Assembly (NCBI GenBank): GCA_016177735.1
Contig: JACOUS010000021.1
Coordinates: forward strand, 1-64,000
Length of the DNA stretch: 64,000 nt
DNA from: Ignavibacteriales bacterium
GTDB lineage: Bacteria > Bacteroidota > Ignavibacteria > Ignavibacteriales > Melioribacteraceae
Direction of reading: 5' to 3'
The notes below the pieces were generated by a model. It was not told where the DNA came from. It made no database searches and saw nothing but the letters and a program-made list of their open reading frames with translations. Every line of letters starts with the position of its first letter. The first letter of the stretch is position 1. Position numbers and translations under genes: made by a program. This document shows, in pieces, positions 1-7,619 of the stretch.

Positions 1-90
1 ATGTTGTTGAAATCTTCTTTCTAAATTATCGGTTTGACCAATGTAATATTTTTTTGATGTGATACTTTGAAGTACGTAAACAAAATACAT
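1..90 (-). CDS. GIY-YIG nuclease-domain protein, 3' part beyond window
   Basis: Reading the minus strand from an ATG at 88-90 gives 30 codons, open to the window edge. They spell the start of a GIY-YIG domain: a YVLQS strand, then KKYYIGQTDNLERR, the Y-Y-I-G and following arginine pattern of small stand-alone UvrC-like GIY-YIG proteins of about 80-100 residues. Such proteins are predicted single-domain endonucleases of unclear cellular role. The catalytic glutamate and the C-terminus lie outside the window, so activity cannot be judged. The gene lies just downstream of tRNA-Ala in the same orientation. Confidence 0.75.
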   Translation of the reverse strand, partial: MYFVYVLQSITSKKYYIGQTDNLERRFQQH

Positions 91-111
91 TTATAAAGGT
101 AGGATTGTTTG

Positions 112-184
112 TGGAGCTAAGCGGGTTCGAACCGCTGACCTTCTGAATGCCATTCAGACGCTCTCCCAACTGAGCTATAGCCCC
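112..184 (-). tRNA. tRNA-Ala (anticodon GGC)
   Basis: The minus strand folds as a full cloverleaf: acceptor GGGGCTA pairing with TAGCTCC (one G-T), D stem GCTC/GAGC, anticodon stem TCTGA/TCAGA with loop ATGGCAT giving anticodon GGC (alanine), and a T loop with TTCGAAC. The discriminator base is A. The CCA end is not encoded and must be added after transcription. Confidence 0.96.
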
Positions 185-288
185 ATCCGCATCAATTCAA
201 AAAACTTTTTTTGTCTGCCGTAAAACTAATTATCTTGTCTTCGTTTGTCAATTCATTCATAAACTTTGTGCAATCATTTTAAATTTTG

Positions 289-1623
289 TTACTGCTTTTT
301 AGTCTTCAATTCATTTTCATTAACTGAATAAACCCACTTTTCATTTCCTCTGGAATCATATACTGTGCATTTGAGCACTCTCTCTTTTCGCTTTCCGCTA
401 AAACTAAAGACAGCAAAGTTGCGTTCGGTAACAAGTGTCGAATCGATGCGCCATGCATTCGGATATGCTTTTGAAGGACCGGATGTCAGCGGTGAAATTG
501 TAAAATCATACAACGGATAATTGTTCGAACGTTCCATCTTTGTAATTTCCGTGCGGTGAACGTCTCCGGTTAAAAATATTACACCCTCTATTCCGCTTGC
601 TTCAATTGCTTTTAATATTTTTTCTTTCTCTGCCATAAAATTTGTATGATTTTCATCCGCCCATTCGGGATTCAAAAACTGTCCGCCGGTAACAACAAAC
701 TTGAATGGTGCTTTGCTGTAAATTAGATTATCAATCAACCATTGAACTTGTTCATCGCCGAACATTGCTTTTGTTTCCGATTTGCCGTCATCGGGCGTGC
801 GGTAGTAGCGGTCATCCATTAAAAAGAAATCAACATCTGCCCATTGAAAATACGAAGTAGTGCCCGGCTTCCCGTTGATTCCATAGGTTGGGTTAAGCCA
901 GAATAATTTGAATGCCTCAAGAGTTTTTTCTTTTAGATAAAATCCTCTGTCGCTGTTGTTCGGACCAAAATCATGATCATCCCAAATTGCATAATGATGC
1001 ATCGAACCAAGCATGGGCTGAATTTCTTGAGTTGAGCGTGAGTGAGTATTTCTTTTAATAATTCCCGACCACGAATCCAAATCAACTTCTCTCAAATAAA
1101 CATTGTCGCCAAGCCACAACATGAAATCGGGTTTCTTATTATGGATGCTCAAATATGTTTCGTAGTTATCGCCGTATGGTTTGCCGGGACGATCGTAAAC
1201 GGTTTCATTAATATAAGCGCCGCTTCCGGTTGCAAACGAAAAAGCCGGCGGGTCTTCCCGCCATTGCCACAATTTCTGTGTCTGAAATTTCAGTTCGTAA
1301 TCGCGTTTAATTTTTTTACCGTTGATGTACAATTCGTAATTGTACTTTTGCCCGGGTTCGAGTTGATCGGCAATCAATTTTGTGGTGAAGCCGTTTTCTT
1401 TTACAGATGCAATTTCATTTGTATAAAATTTCTTTTTCGGATCTGTAACATTCCAGTAAGCAATTTTAACTTTGACTTCGGATTTTGTCTGCACCCATAA
1501 AGCTGTTTCCCTCATCGCCGAATAACCGACCATCGGACCGGCTTGAAGTAAATCTTGTGCGTTAATAATAGTATGTGAAAAAAGTGAGAACACAAATAAC
1601 AGAACTGCTGAAATTCTTTTCAT
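289..1623 (-). CDS. PhoD-like alkaline phosphatase / phosphodiesterase, secreted
   Basis: A protein of 444 residues. An N-terminal signal peptide (Lys-Arg then a hydrophobic run, cleavage near A22-Q23) implies export. A beta-sandwich-like N-terminal region (about 25-115) precedes a metallophosphatase core. The metal-binding motifs of the PhoD/PhoD-like family are visible: GDNVY near residue 171, WDDHDFGPNNSD near 214 and GDVHRTE near 353. Family members hydrolyse phosphate mono- or diesters outside the cytoplasm with Fe/Ca or similar metals; the substrate here is unknown. The gene is divergent from the cytochrome gene across about 140 bp and is not in an evident operon. Confidence 0.88.
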   Translation of the reverse strand: MKRISAVLLFVFSLFSHTIINAQDLLQAGPMVGYSAMRETALWVQTKSEVKVKIAYWNVTDPKKKFYTNEIASVKENGFTTKLIADQLEPGQKYNYELYINGKKIKRDYELKFQTQKLWQWREDPPAFSFATGSGAYINETVYDRPGKPYGDNYETYLSIHNKKPDFMLWLGDNVYLREVDLDSWSGIIKRNTHSRSTQEIQPMLGSMHHYAIWDDHDFGPNNSDRGFYLKEKTLEAFKLFWLNPTYGINGKPGTTSYFQWADVDFFLMDDRYYRTPDDGKSETKAMFGDEQVQWLIDNLIYSKAPFKFVVTGGQFLNPEWADENHTNFMAEKEKILKAIEASGIEGVIFLTGDVHRTEITKMERSNNYPLYDFTISPLTSGPSKAYPNAWRIDSTLVTERNFAVFSFSGKRKERVLKCTVYDSRGNEKWVYSVNENELKTKKQ

Positions 1624-1763
1624 TACTACTGCCCTTTTTGATTAGTTTTTGTTTGGAAATATAAATTAATTCTCCGGCTAAATAAATGAATTGAATTAGA
1701 GTTTACAGAAAAATAACTTTGTTACGAAAAAATTTCTCAACTACTTTTATAATAGGATAAAAA

Positions 1764-2180
1764 ATGAATTCAAGAATTTCTGCGGCTCTTTTTTTGATTT
1801 TGGTATTCTCGTTAATCGTAACCTCTGCGTGCGATGATACAATCAACCAAGACGATCAAGATGCACTCGATAATAAAGTGATTCCCTCTTCAAATGTAAG
1901 TTATGCGGAATATATCCAGCCGATATTTAATTTACGATGCAACAATGCCGGCTGCCATAATGATACCGATCATACCGGTAATCTAAGTTTAACAAGTCAC
2001 GCAAACGCAACACAAAGTTATTTGGTTGTAGCACCGGGCTCGCCGGATAACAGCAGTTTGGTTTGGTCTGTCGAAGGAAACTCGGCATACCCGATGCCGC
2101 CGGTTGGCTACAGACCCCTCACGAGTAATCAAATTAAAGGAATTAGAACGTGGGTGAAAGAAGGAGCGAAGAACAACTAA
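1764..2180 (+). CDS. Small c-type cytochrome lipoprotein
   Basis: A protein of 138 residues. A hydrophobic leader ends in TSAC (C23), a slightly non-canonical lipobox, so it is probably a lipid-anchored envelope protein. The sequence YIQPIFNLRC, then NNAGCH, places a haem-c motif at C59...C64-H65 with four residues between the cysteines instead of two. A later MPP (about residues 111-113) could supply the methionine ligand. The architecture resembles the planctomycete-type cytochrome c domain found at the N-terminus of many Bacteroidota/Planctomycetes proteins, here standing alone. An electron-transfer role is inferred. Confidence 0.72.
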   Translation: MNSRISAALFLILVFSLIVTSACDDTINQDDQDALDNKVIPSSNVSYAEYIQPIFNLRCNNAGCHNDTDHTGNLSLTSHANATQSYLVVAPGSPDNSSLVWSVEGNSAYPMPPVGYRPLTSNQIKGIRTWVKEGAKNN

Positions 2181-2181
2181 A

Positions 2182-2316
2182 GTGTAGAGTGACGAACGTA
2201 GAGTGATGAGTGTAGAATTTTATACAAGTCAGGTATTTTTTTACATACATCATTCTGAGTTCTGCACCCGTCTTCGCCGGGCAAGCTCTACGTTCTACAC
2301 TCGTCACTCTTCACTC
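2182..2316. repeat. Long imperfect inverted repeat between convergent genes
   Basis: The left arm (about 2182-2216) is made of GTAGAGTGA/GTGTAGAA-type units. The right arm (about 2286-2316) is its reverse complement with a few changes, and about 70 bp lie between. The arms also contain short internal repeats (TAGAGTGA twice). It fills the whole gap between the convergent cytochrome and SDR genes and could act as a two-way terminator, but no clean T-tract is seen. Confidence 0.6.
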
Positions 2317-2320
2317 GCTT

Positions 2321-3313
2321 TTAAAGCCACTTCATCTCGCGGTACCAATCGATAGTACTTTTAATTGATTCATCCAAACTAAATTGTTGTTTGAAACCGA
2401 GTTCATTCACGGCTTTGGAAACATCGCAAGTCCAATGCTGCTGTACAAAGTCTCTCGCCTTTTCGATATTAAAAGTGGCGGCTTTTTTGCCGAACATCGC
2501 AAAAAGTTGTGCAAAGGCGGCAACAGTATAAACGAGCCAGTGAGGAAATCTTATGTTCAACGCTTTCTTACCGATTGCTTTTGCAATTGCATCGCCTACT
2601 TGCGGCCAGCTATAATATTCTTGCGTGCCGATAAAATATATTTGCCCAATTGCTTTTTCGGAAACCGCAGCCAAATAAGTTCCGTTAATCAGATCATCAA
2701 CGTAAACGAGGTTTAAAAGTTTTTCATCGAAGCCGATTAAAGTCATTAATCCGTATTTGTAGGTTTTGAAGACAAGATAAATTTCCGTATCACGCGGACC
2801 ATAAACAGCCGGCGGACGAATAATAGTAATCGGCAGTTTATCCATATATTTTTTTGCAAGCTGCTCTTGCTGAAATTTACTTTTCCCGTAACGAGTAATC
2901 GGATGTTCCAAAGTTTCTTCAGTGCAAGGCTTTCCATTTAGCGAAGGACCGCAAGCAGTTTGACTGCTGAGTATCATTACTCTTTTAATTTTTGGATTAA
3001 CTTCCAGCACAACATCGAGAAGACTTTTTGTTGTTTCAACGTTTCCGTTATAATATTCTTCTTCTGTTTTTGCTTTTACTACTCCGGCAACATGGAATAA
3101 ATAATCAGCATCTTTTAAAACTTCTCTTAAAGAATTTTTATCGAACAAACCGCTGTTAATTATTTCAACCGGCTTTCCTTCAAGCCATTTTTTTGAACTG
3201 GTACTTCTCAATAAACATTTTACATGATGATCTTTCGACAGCAAAAAATCCACGAGATGACTTCCAACAAAACCGGAGGCTCCGGTAACTACAGAGATTA
3301 TTTTTGAGTTCAT
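2321..3313 (-). CDS. Extended SDR NAD(P)-dependent epimerase/dehydratase, candidate CerR-type ceramide reductase
   Basis: A protein of 330 residues with an extended short-chain dehydrogenase fold: the nucleotide-binding TGASGFVGSHL motif at residues 10-20, a downstream hydrophobic strand ending in HVAG, and the catalytic YGKSK (about Y141, K145). Sequence alone gives no substrate. The gene is divergent from serine palmitoyltransferase across 114 bp, and a GNAT-like acyltransferase follows that gene. In Caulobacter, Spt, an SDR (CerR) and a GNAT-like ceramide synthase (bCerS) together make dihydroceramide, so a CerR-like role is inferred from context. An unrelated sugar or steroid-type SDR remains possible. 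Confidence 0.82.
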   Translation of the reverse strand: MNSKIISVVTGASGFVGSHLVDFLLSKDHHVKCLLRSTSSKKWLEGKPVEIINSGLFDKNSLREVLKDADYLFHVAGVVKAKTEEEYYNGNVETTKSLLDVVLEVNPKIKRVMILSSQTACGPSLNGKPCTEETLEHPITRYGKSKFQQEQLAKKYMDKLPITIIRPPAVYGPRDTEIYLVFKTYKYGLMTLIGFDEKLLNLVYVDDLINGTYLAAVSEKAIGQIYFIGTQEYYSWPQVGDAIAKAIGKKALNIRFPHWLVYTVAAFAQLFAMFGKKAATFNIEKARDFVQQHWTCDVSKAVNELGFKQQFSLDESIKSTIDWYREMKWL

Positions 3314-3427
3314 GGTATTAAATAATTATCAAATTTATTTATATTGATTAAGTTAATTCAGAATTCTCTTTTATTTTTTTTGTAAACATATAAAAAAATA
3401 TCAACGATAAATAATTCCGGAGGAATA

Positions 3428-4618
3428 TTGGATTTATTTAAAAAGTGTATTGACTTCACCCGCGCAGATGAAGTAAAAGCTATGGGGGTCTATCCGTATT
3501 TTCGACCAATAGAAGAAAATGAGGGTCCGGTAGTACAAATTGAAGGTAGAAAAATTGTAATGGCCGGCTCAAACAATTACTTAGGATTAACGGCTCATCC
3601 CAAAGTAAAAGAAGCTGCCCTCAAAGCCGTAGAAAAATACGGCACCGGTTGTTCAGGCTCGCGTTATTTAACCGGCACGTTGGATTTACACATCGAATTA
3701 GAAAACCGTTTGGCAAAGTTTTTCAATTCAGAAGCCGTTCTGCTTTACAGCACCGGTTATCAAACTGCTCAAGGAATTATTCCTACATTAGTTCAACGCG
3801 GCGAGTATGTTGTTTCAGACAAAGATAATCATGCATGTATTGTAGCCGGACAAATGATGGCAAAAGGTGCAACTGCAGAACTTTTGCGTTACAAGCACAT
3901 GGATATGGATGATCTCGAAAGAGTTCTCCAAAAAATCCCGGGTGATGCCGGCAAGCTTATTGTAAGCGATGGTGTGTTCAGCACCGGCGGAGGAATAGTT
4001 GATCTTCCGCGTTTGGTAGAAATCGCAAAAAAATTCAACGCAAGAATTTTAATTGATGATGCACATTCGGTCGGCGTAATCGGAAAAGGCGGTAGAGGAA
4101 CTGCGAGTGAATTCAATCTTGAGAAAGAAGTCGATATGACAATGGGAACATTCAGCAAGACTTTTGCATCGCTTGGCGGTTTTGTTGCCGGTCCCGAAAG
4201 AGTTATCAATTATCTCAAACATCATTCATCAGCATTGATTTTCAGCGCATCTCCAACACCGGCGGCTGTTGCTGCGGCACTTGCGGCACTCGATCTTCTC
4301 GAACAAGAACCGTGGCGCGTTGATAAATTGATCAGCAACGCCAGTAAAGTTAGAACAGAATTAACCGCTGCCGGCTTTGATGTTCCCGATGGCAGAACAG
4401 CAATTGTTCCGGTAATTGTTGGCGATGATGCTCTCGCATTCAAAATGTGGAAGATGCTCTACGAAGCCGGAATTTTTGTGAATGTATTTATTTCGCCCGG
4501 CGTTCCGCAAGGAAGGCAAATGATGAGAACTTCGTATATGTCAACTCACGAAGACGAGCACCTGGATTACATCATCGATACATTCAAAAAAATCGGTAAA
4601 GAACTCGGTTTGATTTAA
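3428..4618 (+). CDS. spt: Serine palmitoyltransferase-type alpha-oxoamine synthase
   Basis: A PLP-dependent enzyme of 396 residues from the alpha-oxoamine synthase family (SPT, KBL, BioF). Visible motifs: [12 protein letters not shown] near residue 72, DDAH at 210-213 (Asp binding the PLP ring nitrogen) and the lysine that forms the PLP aldimine, K244, in [12 protein letters not shown]. The SLGGF context after the lysine is typical of serine palmitoyltransferase rather than KBL or BioF. SPT condenses L-serine with a fatty acyl thioester to 3-ketosphinganine, the first step of sphingolipid synthesis. I start at TTG 3428, which has GGAGG four bases upstream; the first ATG (3482) would cut into the conserved N-terminus. 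Confidence 0.85.
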   Translation: MDLFKKCIDFTRADEVKAMGVYPYFRPIEENEGPVVQIEGRKIVMAGSNNYLGLTAHPKVKEAALKAVEKYGTGCSGSRYLTGTLDLHIELENRLAKFFNSEAVLLYSTGYQTAQGIIPTLVQRGEYVVSDKDNHACIVAGQMMAKGATAELLRYKHMDMDDLERVLQKIPGDAGKLIVSDGVFSTGGGIVDLPRLVEIAKKFNARILIDDAHSVGVIGKGGRGTASEFNLEKEVDMTMGTFSKTFASLGGFVAGPERVINYLKHHSSALIFSASPTPAAVAAALAALDLLEQEPWRVDKLISNASKVRTELTAAGFDVPDGRTAIVPVIVGDDALAFKMWKMLYEAGIFVNVFISPGVPQGRQMMRTSYMSTHEDEHLDYIIDTFKKIGKELGLI

Positions 4619-4638
4619 TTCTATTTTTCAGAAAAGAT

Positions 4639-4688
4639 AAAAAGCATGGGGGTTTTTCTCAAAAGTAAAATTCAACCCCATGCTTTTT
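4639..4688 (+). terminator. Hairpin with T-tract after spt
   Basis: AAAAAGCATGGGG (4639-4651) is perfectly complementary to CCCCATGCTTTTT (4676-4688) with a 24-base loop, and ends in a run of six T. It lies between the spt stop and the Shine-Dalgarno sequence of the next gene, so it may terminate or attenuate read-through within the putative sphingolipid operon. Confidence 0.7.
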
Positions 4689-4705
4689 TATTGTTAGGAG
4701 ATAAA

Positions 4706-5830
4706 ATGAGCGGTATAAAAATCAGTACCGTTGCTACAAAAAAAGATTTAATTACTTTCATAAAATTTCCTTGGAAAATTTATAAAAATGATCCTCATTG
4801 GGTTCCGCCGCTGATCTACGACAAGAAAAAAATCCTTGATAAAGAAAAAAATCCGTTCTTCGAACATGCGGAAATGGAAATGTTTCTTGCCGAAAGAAAC
4901 GGTGAGATAGTAGGCAGAATTGCCGCAATAAAAAATGATCTCCACAATAAATATCACAATGATAATGTCGGCTTCTTCGGATTCTTTGAATGCATCAATG
5001 ATCAGTCGGTTGCTAACACTCTCTTTGATGCTGCAAATAAATGGCTGAAGTCAAAAGGATTGAGCGCAATGCGCGGCCCGGCAAATCCTTCTTCAAACGA
5101 TGAATACGGAATGCTTTTGGAAGGCTTTGATGACGAACCTCGAATTCTTATGCCCTACAATCCCAAATATTATTTGGACCTTTGTGAAAATTACGGAATG
5201 AAAAAAGCAAAGGACTTGAACGCTTTCAAACTGGAGTCTGACAAAGTTCTTTCCGCAGACAAAATAGGAAGAGTCGCAGAGCTTGCAAAGAAAAGATACG
5301 GTTTGAAAATCTCCGAACTCGATATGAAAAATTTTAATTCCGAGTTGGATAAAATTAAATTCGTCTATAACAAAGCTTGGGCGCCTAATTGGGGATTTGT
5401 TCCTCTCACAGAAGCAGAGATAGATGCGATGGCAAAAGATTTGAAACCGCTGGCTGAACCGTCTTTGGTTTTGTTCGGCGAGATCGATAATCAACTAGTT
5501 GGCTTTGCATTGGTGATGCTGGACTACAATCAAATTTTCAAATCAATGAATGGAAAAATCTTCCCGTTCAACTTCATAAAATTGTACACACAGAAGAAAA
5601 AAATTGAGTGGAGCAGAATTATAACTCTCGGAATAATTCCCGAACATCAAAAGAAGGGGCTTGACGCTGTCTTCTACTGGGAAATTGTTAACCGCGCGCG
5701 CAGACTTGGAATTTTACTCGGCGAGGCAAGCTGGGTTCTTGAAGATAACGACATGATGAACCGCGGCGCTGCTGCAATGAACGGTGAGGTTTATAAAAAG
5801 TACCGCCTCTTCCAGCTTGATATCAAATAA
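4706..5830 (+). CDS. GNAT-fold acyltransferase-like protein, candidate bacterial ceramide synthase
   Basis: A protein of 374 residues from the ATG at 4706, which has AGGAG (4696-4700) five bases upstream. An earlier in-frame ATG at 4646 lies inside the terminator-like stem and is rejected. The N-terminus (KIYKNDPHWVPPL, then an acidic/basic stretch and FLAERNGEIVGRIAAI) and a C-terminal ITLGIIPEHQKKGLDAVFY segment fit a large GNAT-like N-acyltransferase family usually left unnamed. In Caulobacter the enzyme that N-acylates the sphingoid base (bCerS) belongs to this fold and is encoded near spt and cerR. The same role is inferred here from gene order; no catalytic proof is visible. It converges with the next gene, their stop codons abutting with no gap. 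Confidence 0.75.
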   Translation: MSGIKISTVATKKDLITFIKFPWKIYKNDPHWVPPLIYDKKKILDKEKNPFFEHAEMEMFLAERNGEIVGRIAAIKNDLHNKYHNDNVGFFGFFECINDQSVANTLFDAANKWLKSKGLSAMRGPANPSSNDEYGMLLEGFDDEPRILMPYNPKYYLDLCENYGMKKAKDLNAFKLESDKVLSADKIGRVAELAKKRYGLKISELDMKNFNSELDKIKFVYNKAWAPNWGFVPLTEAEIDAMAKDLKPLAEPSLVLFGEIDNQLVGFALVMLDYNQIFKSMNGKIFPFNFIKLYTQKKKIEWSRIITLGIIPEHQKKGLDAVFYWEIVNRARRLGILLGEASWVLEDNDMMNRGAAAMNGEVYKKYRLFQLDIK

Positions 5831-6724
5831 TTATTCTGATTCAACTGCCGCATCATACTTGGCGGTGTGCGGCGGATCGATTTTCTTTAGTATGTTAAAA
5901 ATATTTTGATCGGGATATTCTTTCAGGTATTCGGCAAACTCGCCGGCTTTTGCATCAAAAAATACTTTCATTAAAACGCTTCGCGGATCGATCTGGTCTT
6001 TTACCTTTTCAATATTATAAACAAGTTTTGCTATATTCTTCATCGCATACTCTTTATCATCCGAATAAAAAAGATCAATGCCATTGTAATGATAATCAAA
6101 ATAATCACTGCGGAATTGCTGATACTTTGCATTGAGGAGATTATCTACAAGCACTCTTCTGTTGTATGTTGCACTTTCTGACTGCCACCCTTTTGCAAAT
6201 TTACCGGTTCCGCCCTTCACGGCAATTTCAAGTGCCTTCGAAAAAAGATCCGAGCCGCCGACTCTGTAATAAGAATCCAGATCGAAGCCGATAATTATAT
6301 ATGCGTAAAAATCGAGAAAGCTTGTGAGCGGATCGAAATCGCTCTGGTTGAAAGTCATTGATTGATTCTTTTCATAATTGAACTGCCAGCTGTTATCGAG
6401 AATTTGCAGCATCAAAGAATTGCGCGGCGTGCCTTCAATTTCACGCTGACTTGTAATAACCAACTGAGCCGTGTAACCGATATCCGAACTTGCGCCGCTG
6501 AAAAGTATGTTGAACGAGCACTTGATTTTATCGCCTTCCCACGGCTGCTGTCTAAACTTTGCATTGTTCAAATAATCCCGTATCTGGTTTTTGAAATTGC
6601 CCAGCCGTTCTTTTGCGGCTACCGGAAGTTGTTCGTAGTTAACTTCAACAGTTGCGTCGAGTTCTTGTGCGAAGATTGTTTGACCGATAAATAAAAAGAT
6701 TACAAGTGCGAGAAAATTTTTCAT
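5831..6724 (-). CDS. porD: PorD-like DUF4835 protein, type IX secretion accessory
   Basis: A protein of 297 residues with a signal peptide (cleavage near FAQ-E). The start of the mature part (LDATVEVNYEQL..., then a long helix-rich region with NNAKFRQQPWEGDKIKCSFNI) and the FDPLTSFLDFYAYIIIGFDLDSY segment match DUF4835, the family of Porphyromonas PorD. PorD is periplasmic or membrane-associated and is needed for type IX secretion in Bacteroidota, with an unclear mechanism. The start (6724) is almost back-to-back with the PorV/PorQ-like gene on the other strand, implying a shared divergent promoter region. The stop abuts the stop of the acyltransferase gene. Confidence 0.82.
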   Translation of the reverse strand: MKNFLALVIFLFIGQTIFAQELDATVEVNYEQLPVAAKERLGNFKNQIRDYLNNAKFRQQPWEGDKIKCSFNILFSGASSDIGYTAQLVITSQREIEGTPRNSLMLQILDNSWQFNYEKNQSMTFNQSDFDPLTSFLDFYAYIIIGFDLDSYYRVGGSDLFSKALEIAVKGGTGKFAKGWQSESATYNRRVLVDNLLNAKYQQFRSDYFDYHYNGIDLFYSDDKEYAMKNIAKLVYNIEKVKDQIDPRSVLMKVFFDAKAGEFAEYLKEYPDQNIFNILKKIDPPHTAKYDAAVESE

Positions 6725-6794
6725 TATGGGCTCATTTCTTTTTTATCAAAATAGACATTTGAAAAATTTAATACAATCCTTTATGTTGTACTTC

Positions 6795-7607
6795 ATGAGG
6801 GCGGCAAAAATTTTTTTTACCTTTTTACTCTCACTCTATTCTGTTTGTTTCGCACAAGTTAATCCGGGTGCAAGAAGTGTTGCACTGGCTCATTCGGATA
6901 TTTCTTTTGCGGAGGACCCTTTTACCCTTTTCAACAATCCGGCTTGTCTCTCAAATATTAACGAGCGTGCGATTGGCATTTATTATTCACCGGCTCCGTT
7001 CGGCGTGAAAGAACTTTCAAATGCGTTTGGAGTTTACGCCGAACCGACGGAAATTGGTTCATTCGGCGGCGGCTTCATGATTTACGGATTCGAACTTTAC
7101 AAAGAAACTAAAATTGCTCTCGGCTTCGGAAGAAAAATCAATAATAAATTCAGCGCCGGTGTCACTGCTGTTTATAAAAATCTATCGATCAAAAATTACG
7201 GAAGCCGCGGTTATTTTCTTTTCAATATCGGTGCGGCTTATTCGCTGCAAAAAAATTTGCAGATCGGTTTCGCTGCTGAAAACATTACGCGAACTTCCAC
7301 TTCGGATGACGATAACCAATTCCCGGTTATCCTTTCTGCCGGAATCGGTTACAAAGTTATTGATGAATTAACTGCATTCATTTCCGCAAGTAAAGAGCTC
7401 GATTACAATGCATCGGTAAGATTTGGCGCGGAATATAAACCGGTTGATTTCCTTCATCTTCGATTCGGCACTACAACGGAACCCGACATTTTTTCCGGCG
7501 GAGTCGGAGTCATTTACAATTTTGTTGAAGCTGATTATGCAGTTACTTCTCATCCCGATCTCGGATTAACTCATCAATTCGGCATCACGTTGCGATTTCA
7601 AAAATAA
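6795..7607 (+). CDS. PorV/PorQ-like outer-membrane beta-barrel protein
   Basis: About 270 residues from the ATG at 6795, chosen because MRAAKIFFTFLLSLYSVCFA is a good signal peptide. Earlier in-frame ATGs (6783, 6726) lie in or near the divergent promoter region; 6783 remains possible. After cleavage, NPGARSVALAHSDISFAEDPF, then FNNPA, is the start typical of PorV/PorQ/UPF0164-type barrels, followed by alternating strands rich in glycine and aromatic residues up to a C-terminal LRFQK. Such barrels act as type IX secretion shuttles or have unknown envelope roles. The gene precedes the HhH/barrel gene by 12 bp, so the two are probably co-transcribed. Confidence 0.72.
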   Translation: MRAAKIFFTFLLSLYSVCFAQVNPGARSVALAHSDISFAEDPFTLFNNPACLSNINERAIGIYYSPAPFGVKELSNAFGVYAEPTEIGSFGGGFMIYGFELYKETKIALGFGRKINNKFSAGVTAVYKNLSIKNYGSRGYFLFNIGAAYSLQKNLQIGFAAENITRTSTSDDDNQFPVILSAGIGYKVIDELTAFISASKELDYNASVRFGAEYKPVDFLHLRFGTTTEPDIFSGGVGVIYNFVEADYAVTSHPDLGLTHQFGITLRFQK

Positions 7608-7619
7608 TCTATTCGGCAA

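Noticed and set aside
3428-4618. Call of KBL or BioF for the alpha-oxoamine synthase
   Set aside because: The lysine context with SLGGF and the sphingolipid-like neighbours favour serine palmitoyltransferase; threonine- or biotin-pathway genes are absent.
4646-4705. Extended N-terminus of the acyltransferase from ATG 4646
   Set aside because: The ATG lies in the arm of a 13-bp terminator-like stem with no ribosome-binding site; 4706 has AGGAG at proper spacing.
6726-6794. Extended N-terminus of the PorV-like protein from ATG 6726
   Set aside because: It would start one base from the divergent porD start and would put a polar stretch before the signal peptide.
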